Part shown: positions 29,876-34,163 of the stretch, piece after piece | How positions within the stretch are numbered: the first letter of the stretch is position 1 | Layout: every line of letters starts with the position of its first letter | NCBI GenBank assembly: GCA_964464635.1 | Contig: CAYXGT010000019.1 | Location: 1-34,163, forward strand | Direction of reading: 5' to 3' | From: CAYLMG01 sp964464635 | GTDB taxonomy: Bacteria > Planctomycetota > Phycisphaerae > Sedimentisphaerales > Anaerobacaceae | DNA: 34,163 nucleotides | Program-made: the position numbers and the translations under genes | The notes under the pieces: model-generated | Told to the model about the DNA's origin: nothing | The model's database searches: none | The model's input: only the letters and a program-made list of their open reading frames with translations

Positions 29876-30574
29876 TTATTCCTGCGGCAGGCTGGCAAGG
29901 TCGGCGTCCGAGCCGGCAACCATCAGAATATCGTCTTGATAGATAATAGTGCCCGGCATAGGGACATTTATAATCCCGTCCTTCTCGCTCTTGTCGCTCT
30001 TTTTGCTCTTGCCGTGCTCACCCCTTTTTATAGAAACCAGGTTAACATTGTATTTCTGGCGAAGCTGCAAATCCATTACCGTCTTGCCGTCAAAACTCGC
30101 AGGCGCCTTAACACGCGCCAGGCTGTAGCCCGGCGCAAAATCAATCTTCTCACCAATCTGCGGAGCAATCAGCTTATACGCCCACCGCTGCGCCGACTCA
30201 ATCTCCGGATAAATCACCTCCGTCGCACCTATCTTCTCGAACACCTGCCCGGCAATCAAATCCTCCGCCCTCGCATATATCTGCTTGACGCCCATCTGCT
30301 TGAGATTAACCACCGTCAAAACCGCCGACTCGAAACCTTTGCCTGTCCCCTGTCCTATGCTGACGATAGCGACATCAGCCTTGTCTATGCCCTGCGCCTT
30401 AAGAGCCTCCTCATCGGTGCTGTCCAGCCGGACCGCCAGGCTTACCTGGTCGCGTATCAGCTCGACCTCTTCCCTGTTCTTGTCAATCGCGATAACCTCC
30501 GCCCCGCTCATCGCCAGAGCTATCGCCAGTTTCTTGCCGAACCGACCCAATCCCATTACCGCAAAACGCTTCAT
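29876..30574 (-). CDS. ktrA: KtrA/TrkA-type regulatory subunit of potassium uptake
   Basis: 232 residues. The RCK_N Rossmann domain (1 to about 130) begins MKRFAVMGLGRFG, giving the G-x-G-x2-G motif at G8, G10 and G13, with the ribose-binding acidic residue D31 after beta strand 2. An RCK_C domain forms the end (about 135-232; ARVKAPASFDGKTVMDLQLR). This cytoplasmic ring protein gates the KtrB/TrkH channel in response to nucleotides. AGGAG precedes the ATG. It lies 86 nt downstream of ktrB on the same strand, so the pair forms an operon. The gap between them carries inverted repeats. Confidence 0.9.
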   Translation of the reverse strand: MKRFAVMGLGRFGKKLAIALAMSGAEVIAIDKNREEVELIRDQVSLAVRLDSTDEEALKAQGIDKADVAIVSIGQGTGKGFESAVLTVVNLKQMGVKQIYARAEDLIAGQVFEKIGATEVIYPEIESAQRWAYKLIAPQIGEKIDFAPGYSLARVKAPASFDGKTVMDLQLRQKYNVNLVSIKRGEHGKSKKSDKSEKDGIINVPMPGTIIYQDDILMVAGSDADLASLPQE

Positions 30575-30592
30575 ATTATAAGCTCCTATTTT

Positions 30593-30649
30593 CGTATCGC
30601 GTATATCGTATTGCGTTCTTTTCTTGTGCGATACGCATCACGCAATACG
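30593..30649. repeat. Two interleaved inverted repeats between ktrB and ktrA
   Basis: CGTATCGC (30593-30600) pairs with GCGATACG (30628-30635), and CGTATTGCGT (30607-30616) pairs with ACGCAATACG (30640-30649). The two pairs overlap in pseudoknot order. The units are simple tandem variants of CGTATxGCG. Confidence 0.6.
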
Positions 30650-30660
30650 CATAACGAATT

Positions 30661-32445
30661 TTAACCGACAATTATCGCCTCTTCAGGATAATTAAACCGC
30701 GCAGGTTTTATATTAAACGTAAGTGCCGCCAGCAGCGTCAAAGGCCCTAACCTGCCGATAAGCATCGTAACAATGATAATCAATTTACCCGCCGTTGTCA
30801 AAGACGACGTTATGCCAGTCGTCAGACCCACCGTTCCCAAAGCCGATGCCGCCTCGAACGATATCTGCGACATATTGAAACCGCTCGCTCTCTCGGTAAT
30901 ACTCAATGCCAGCGTCGCAGTAAAAAGAACAACAACAAAAAGCAGCGTAACCGTAACAGCCCTGCCCACAATAGCCAGCCGAACAGACCGCCTGAACATC
31001 TCAACTTCCTCACGTTTCCGCAGAGCCGCGATAACAGTCATAATCACCACCGCCAGTGTTACCGTCTTGATACCGCCAGCCGTCGAACCCGGTGAGCCGC
31101 CGATGAACATAAGCAGTATCAAAATAAACCTGCTTGAAACAGACATCTGCTTAATGTCAAAGGTATTGAATCCCGCCGTCCTCGCCGTAATCGACTGAAA
31201 CAGGGCATCGAGAACACCGACTTTTGACCCGCCGTCGGTGCCGACCGAATACCTGTTGAAAACGAAAATACCGAGCGCTCCCAGGATTATCAAAGCGGCA
31301 CTTACAGTCAGTACAATCTTGCTTTGAAGCCGCAAAGTCCTTGGTGCCTGTTCCGGGAAACTGCCGTACTTGCGAAACCATCCTCCAAAAAATAATCTTG
31401 TCTTGTCAGCCGCGATATTGACAAGGTCATAAAGCACACCAAAGCCCAGACCACCCAAAATTATCAGAGGGCATACAATCACATAAACAGCCCAGCATCC
31501 GTTGTAACCAACGAAGCTGTTCCTGAACAGGCTGAAACCCGCATTACAAAAAGAGCTTATCGAATGAAATATGCTGCAGAACCACTGCTGTTCTATATCG
31601 CCCGTCCACGCAGGCACGTTATCCCACATCCCGAACAAACTAACCGCGCCGAGAGCCTCGATTAATATTGTCCCCCCGAAAACAAAGGCGATCATTTTTC
31701 CTATCTTGCTCAGGGTCTGCGCGCTGAGCAAATCGTTCATTGCCACCGACTCGCGAAGGCTCAGTGCCTGGCCCAAAAGCAGGGCAAAAACCGCTCCGAA
31801 AACCACTATTCCAAGACCGCCGAGCTGAATCATCGACAATATCACTATCTGACCCATCAGGCTGAAATCCCTGCCTGTATCTTTTACTATCAGGCCGGTA
31901 ACACAGGTAGCGCTCGTAGCCGTAAAGAGCGAATCGACAAAACTTATATTCTCCTTTGCTGCTGAGCGGGGCAGCATAAGAAAACCAGCGCCCGTAAAAA
32001 TCAAAATAAGAAAACTTGCAATAAGCGTCTGCGTCGGGTTCTTGCCGGTAGCCGCAAGGTTGACAACCGTCCTGCAGACCTTCGTAACCACCTGCAGAAC
32101 AAGATAGATACCTATCGCAACGTGCCGAACTGCTGCGGGCTCAGCCTCTTTGAACAATCGGCCGGCACCGAAAAGAACAACTATAAGAATAAAAAGAGCA
32201 AATACCTCAAACCAGTTGTTCCTTAAAAAATCCTTCCTGGAAACGGCGTTGAAAAACCTTATTAACTTTTCGCCGATGAAAACAAAAAGAAGGACAAACT
32301 GAATGGTGAATAAAAATGCTTGAGGCAAAAGCGGCTTATAAAAACCGAATAAACACACAAAAGAGGCGGCTACCACTGCCGCCGCCAGAGCATTAACCGC
32401 TATTAAAAATCTTTCTAATCCCTTGTTTTGATATTTAATCAGCAT
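30661..32445 (-). CDS. ktrB: KtrB/TrkH-family potassium transporter
   Basis: 594 residues with many hydrophobic helices. It is longer than a minimal KtrB because it starts with an extra block of about four helices (residues 1-150) before the conserved core at FILIFTGAGFLMLPRS. The core shows the repeated selectivity-filter segments of the Trk/Ktr/HKT superfamily: SATCVTGLIV, SSFCNAGFSLF, TARTAGFNT and ASALGTVGLTTGI, each with the conserved filter glycine, and GGSPGSTAGGIKT. It sits in the inner membrane and takes up potassium together with the downstream KtrA-like protein. A TTGACA lies 36 nt upstream with only a weak -10. No Shine-Dalgarno sequence is obvious. Confidence 0.92.
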   Translation of the reverse strand: MLIKYQNKGLERFLIAVNALAAAVVAASFVCLFGFYKPLLPQAFLFTIQFVLLFVFIGEKLIRFFNAVSRKDFLRNNWFEVFALFILIVVLFGAGRLFKEAEPAAVRHVAIGIYLVLQVVTKVCRTVVNLAATGKNPTQTLIASFLILIFTGAGFLMLPRSAAKENISFVDSLFTATSATCVTGLIVKDTGRDFSLMGQIVILSMIQLGGLGIVVFGAVFALLLGQALSLRESVAMNDLLSAQTLSKIGKMIAFVFGGTILIEALGAVSLFGMWDNVPAWTGDIEQQWFCSIFHSISSFCNAGFSLFRNSFVGYNGCWAVYVIVCPLIILGGLGFGVLYDLVNIAADKTRLFFGGWFRKYGSFPEQAPRTLRLQSKIVLTVSAALIILGALGIFVFNRYSVGTDGGSKVGVLDALFQSITARTAGFNTFDIKQMSVSSRFILILLMFIGGSPGSTAGGIKTVTLAVVIMTVIAALRKREEVEMFRRSVRLAIVGRAVTVTLLFVVVLFTATLALSITERASGFNMSQISFEAASALGTVGLTTGITSSLTTAGKLIIIVTMLIGRLGPLTLLAALTFNIKPARFNYPEEAIIVG

Positions 32446-32457
32446 AATTAGATTGAT

Positions 32458-32486
32458 AGCCTATATCCGCCAGCCGTATTTGTCAA
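32458..32486 (-). promoter_or_regulatory. Possible promoter of ktrB-ktrA
   Basis: Minus strand perfect TTGACA (32486-32481), 17-bp spacer, TAGGCT (32463-32458), only 3 of 6 at the -10. It would give a very short leader. Confidence 0.35.
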
Positions 32487-32720
32487 TCCCATAACAGAAT
32501 CTTCGTCACTCCTCTTAAATCCGGAAGTTTGATATTAGAAAAGCAACAAATAGTATGATTTCGTGAGAATTTTTAAAAAATCGAACTGTTTTTGTTGTTC
32601 AAAACGAAAATATCCTATTTTTTTTTATGACGCCTGAAGGGATTAAATGAACCAAAGGGCGCTCTAATTTAGAATATATACAGCTCCGCAATTTTATCCT
32701 GTGGATTATTGCGGGCTTGA

Positions 32721-33380
32721 TTAATCGGAAATCTCAACGGGTATAAACTCTGATACCTGTCCATCTTTGTCATAAACAAATACTTCCGTTGACACGTTCG
32801 GGTCATATGTCAGAGGCAAATATATCGGAGGAGTTTTTTCTTTCTCAATTGAGAATTCGCCTTCACCCCGCATATACAAAGACCAAGCCGTTTCGTCTTT
32901 TCTTTGACCCTCTGTGCGGTTTCGGATAGGAAGCAATACCATAGATACTGCCGGTTGAGATTTTTGGATAAATATTGGATATCGTTCTTCAAGTATTTCG
33001 GCTGTGTTTCCGCACGAATGTCTCTCCCTGACTCCTATCCCCAGAATATTCTCGTCTTCATCTGAAAAAGGTAAAACTAAAAAAATCTTATCGGTATCTT
33101 GTTGTCTTTTAACCTTTGCATAAAAAAGTATTGGAACACTGTCAACTTTCTTATTATTCCACTGCGAAATAGCCTTATCCGCTCGCTCTTGGATATCTTC
33201 GGGTATTGGCTTAGGATGCCTTAGGAGAAGATGTTTAATTGAGTTTATTGAATCCTGTCCTTTTGACTCTATATCGTTCTTTTTACAACCCAGCATACAA
33301 AAACACAAACTTATTAGAAACGAACCTAAAAACAGTACATTTCTAAAGTTTAATAATGTCCGTTTACCAATTTTATCCAT
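32721..33380 (-). CDS. Putative lipoprotein of unknown function
   Basis: 219 residues. An N-terminal lipoprotein signal has a basic start (MDKIGKRTLLNFR), a hydrophobic core and a lipobox-like CMLGC with the lipidation cysteine at C32. The mature part is hydrophilic with no motif that I recognise; the middle reads VPILFYAKVKRQQDTDKIFLVLPF and the end FVYDKDGQVSEFIPVEISD. It is probably anchored in the outer or inner membrane facing the periplasm. It stands alone: 275 nt to ktrB and repeats upstream. I cannot assign a function. Confidence 0.65.
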   Translation of the reverse strand: MDKIGKRTLLNFRNVLFLGSFLISLCFCMLGCKKNDIESKGQDSINSIKHLLLRHPKPIPEDIQERADKAISQWNNKKVDSVPILFYAKVKRQQDTDKIFLVLPFSDEDENILGIGVRERHSCGNTAEILEERYPIFIQKSQPAVSMVLLPIRNRTEGQRKDETAWSLYMRGEGEFSIEKEKTPPIYLPLTYDPNVSTEVFVYDKDGQVSEFIPVEISD

Positions 33381-33555
33381 ACTCGAATACCTCGCTCATT
33401 TAATTGTCTCTGCCTTCTTGGCGATCGCCGCGGTTAAAAACATCCTTTATTATTATGAGTATCGAGTATCCAGTACCAAGAATCAAGTATCCACTATTTA
33501 TTCTTATTAAAAGTTCAACGTTCAAAGTTGAATGTTCACCTCCGACCTCTGCCCT
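33381..33555. repeat. Start of a simple-repeat cluster
   Basis: From about 33457 the sequence is built of short degenerate units: GAGTATCGAGTATCCAGTA-type units (to about 33493) and GTTCAACGTTCAAAGTTGAA-type units (33514-33540). No credible coding region is visible. Confidence 0.6.
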
Positions 33556-33645
33556 CTGTATTCTGTATTCTGTGTCCTGTATTCTGTGTCCTGTGTCCTG
33601 TGTCCTGTGTCCTGTGTCCTGTGTCCTGTGTCCTGTGTCCTGTGT
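33556..33645. repeat. 7-bp tandem repeat running into an assembly gap
   Basis: Twelve full units and a partial one. The first units alternate CTGTATT and CTGTGTC, then at least eight consecutive CTGTGTC units follow up to the gap. True copy number is unknown. Confidence 0.95.
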
Positions 33646-33745
33646 NNNNNNNNNNNNNNNNNNNNNNNNNNNNNNNNNNNNNNNNNNNNNNNNNNNNNNN
33701 NNNNNNNNNNNNNNNNNNNNNNNNNNNNNNNNNNNNNNNNNNNNN
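33646..33745. other. Assembly gap of 100 N
   Basis: Exactly 100 N, the conventional placeholder for a gap of unknown size. It was probably caused by the tandem repeat to its left. Open frames crossing it are meaningless. Confidence 0.98.
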
Positions 33746-33763
33746 CCTTTTTTTATTTTTTTA

Positions 33764-33791
33764 TTGATAAATCGGCCTTACTTTGTATAAT
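33764..33791 (+). promoter_or_regulatory. Near-consensus sigma70-type promoter
   Basis: TTGATA (33764-33769; 5 of 6), 16-bp spacer, perfect TATAAT (33786-33791). A 7-bp hairpin GTGTGTT/AACACAC (33798-33815) begins at the predicted transcript start. Confidence 0.65.
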
Positions 33792-33829
33792 ACCACCGTG
33801 TGTTAGAAAACACACGTAGGGAGGAAAGC

Positions 33830-34015
33830 ATGCCCAACCGTAGCTTCGAGAGAAGCGTAGGCGGGTTCCTCAAGCGGCTTGTCCTCCGTAGCGTAAGCGA
33901 AGGAGGAAGTCCCGCACAGAAACAGAACGGCAGTTCAAGCGTAACCTCTTTATTAACAAGGAGTAGCGAATGTTTAATAATCACGAGACACGAGAAACGA
34001 GTCACGGGGCACTAG
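33830..34015 (+). CDS. Possible 61-residue peptide encoded by repeat-like sequence
   Basis: The ATG at 33830 has GGGAGG at ideal spacing and lies 32 nt after a strong predicted transcript start. The product begins MPNRSFERSVGGFLKRLVLR, is basic and has no recognised domain. Its DNA contains two hairpins (33843-33856 and 33882-33907), and its last 15 codons run through ACGAG-type simple repeats. It may therefore be a repeat element with expression signals, or the leader of a gene beyond the window, rather than a conserved protein. Confidence 0.35.
   Translation: MPNRSFERSVGGFLKRLVLRSVSEGGSPAQKQNGSSSVTSLLTRSSECLIITRHEKRVTGH
33882..33907. repeat. Hairpin repeat unit
   Basis: TCCTCC (33882-33887) pairs with GGAGGA (33902-33907). 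A related GTAGC...GAAGC hairpin (GCTTC/GAAGC, 33843-33856) lies just upstream, so the pair may be diverged copies of one element. Confidence 0.5.
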
Positions 34016-34163
34016 AAACGTGTATCAAGCATCAGGGCTCGAAAAACGGTAAACTAATTCACCAATTCACCAATTCACCAATTAACTCTCAAAACCCACC
34101 TTTACATTTGTCGAGAGAGCTCTACAAATCAAACCTTTTTATGCAAAACAAAGCCAATTCACC
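33970..34163 (+). CDS. Open frame reaching the window end, possibly not a real gene
   Basis: The ATG at 33970 follows AAGGAG at good spacing and the frame stays open for 64 codons to the edge. The product begins MFNNHETRETSHG, but the DNA is made of ACGAG units and AATTCACC units. Such low-complexity DNA opens frames by chance. Reported because the start signals are good. Confidence 0.2.
   Translation, partial: MFNNHETRETSHGALETCIKHQGSKNGKLIHQFTNSPINSQNPPLHLSRELYKSNLFMQNKANS
34056..34083. repeat. 8-bp tandem repeat AATTCACC
   Basis: Three complete AATTCACC units and a partial fourth at 34056-34083. A further unit ends the window (34156-34163), suggesting that the array or family continues beyond the edge. 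Confidence 0.85.

Noticed and set aside
29810..30664. 284-codon open frame on the plus strand opposite ktrA
   Set aside because: It lies antisense to a well-supported KtrA/TrkA gene, its translation is Arg/Leu-rich without motifs, and it has no ribosome site. It is a shadow frame in GC-biased DNA.
33404..33819. Open frames crossing the N gap
   Set aside because: The translated part is made of the 7-bp tandem repeat (repeating Val-Leu-Cys-Pro type peptides) plus unknown residues. It carries no evidence of coding.
33556..34083. CRISPR array
   Set aside because: Repeat units are 7-8 bp in direct tandem with no unique spacers, and no cas gene is present.

Overview
The window looks like chromosomal DNA of a planctomycete, most likely a Phycisphaerae/Sedimentisphaerales-type anaerobe known from metagenome assemblies. 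I infer this from the combination of large prepilin-type pseudopilins with H-x(n)-DG C-termini placed beside ECF sigma factors, a GEVED/dockerin surface protein, a PEP-CTERM protein, zinc-ribbon membrane proteins, an S55 peptidase and an orphan ParA. A 100-N gap at 33646-33745, placed in a 7-bp tandem repeat, shows that this is a draft scaffold.

Layout. 1-3506 (+): truncated ECF sigma factor, zinc anti-sigma factor, and two paralogous pseudopilins, closed by strong terminators. 3799-8432 (+): a tight cluster of aconitase, LOG-like protein, secreted duplicated-domain protein and histidinol dehydrogenase. 8446-10672: a zinc-ribbon membrane protein and a WYL regulator, divergently transcribed from good sigma70-type promoters. 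10768-12883 (-): a second sigma / one-TM protein / pseudopilin module. 12884-13510: a gene-free divergent region with a complete promoter-to-terminator unit that probably makes a small RNA of about 130 nt. 13511-15040 (+): a ComM/YifB AAA protein. 15077-18221 (-): a PEP-CTERM P-domain protein, a ParA ATPase fused to a glycogen-binding CBM48-like domain, and Hsp20. 18456-24696 (-): a four-gene run of S55 peptidase, secreted beta-propeller protein, fumarase alpha subunit and 2-oxoacid dehydrogenase E2. 24903-26770 (+): a TPR membrane protein and an RluD-like pseudouridine synthase. 27089-29692 (+): a large secreted DNRLRE/GEVED/dockerin protein. 29876-32445 (-): KtrB/TrkH and KtrA/TrkA potassium uptake. 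32721-33380 (-): a lipoprotein. 33381-34163: a cluster of dispersed simple repeats containing a strong promoter and short ORFs.

The most unusual items are: (1) the ParA-CBM48 fusion; (2) a 26-bp GC-rich palindrome present three times inside the S55 and propeller genes, read in three different ways without breaking either frame, plus an expanded copy in the neighbouring leader; (3) divergent promoters at 24727-24777 that appear to share one palindromic -35 box; (4) the candidate small RNA at 13052-13182; and (5) the repeated sigma/membrane-protein/pseudopilin module. No tRNA, rRNA, CRISPR array, transposase or phage gene was recognised. All identifications come from reading the sequence, and no database search was run.
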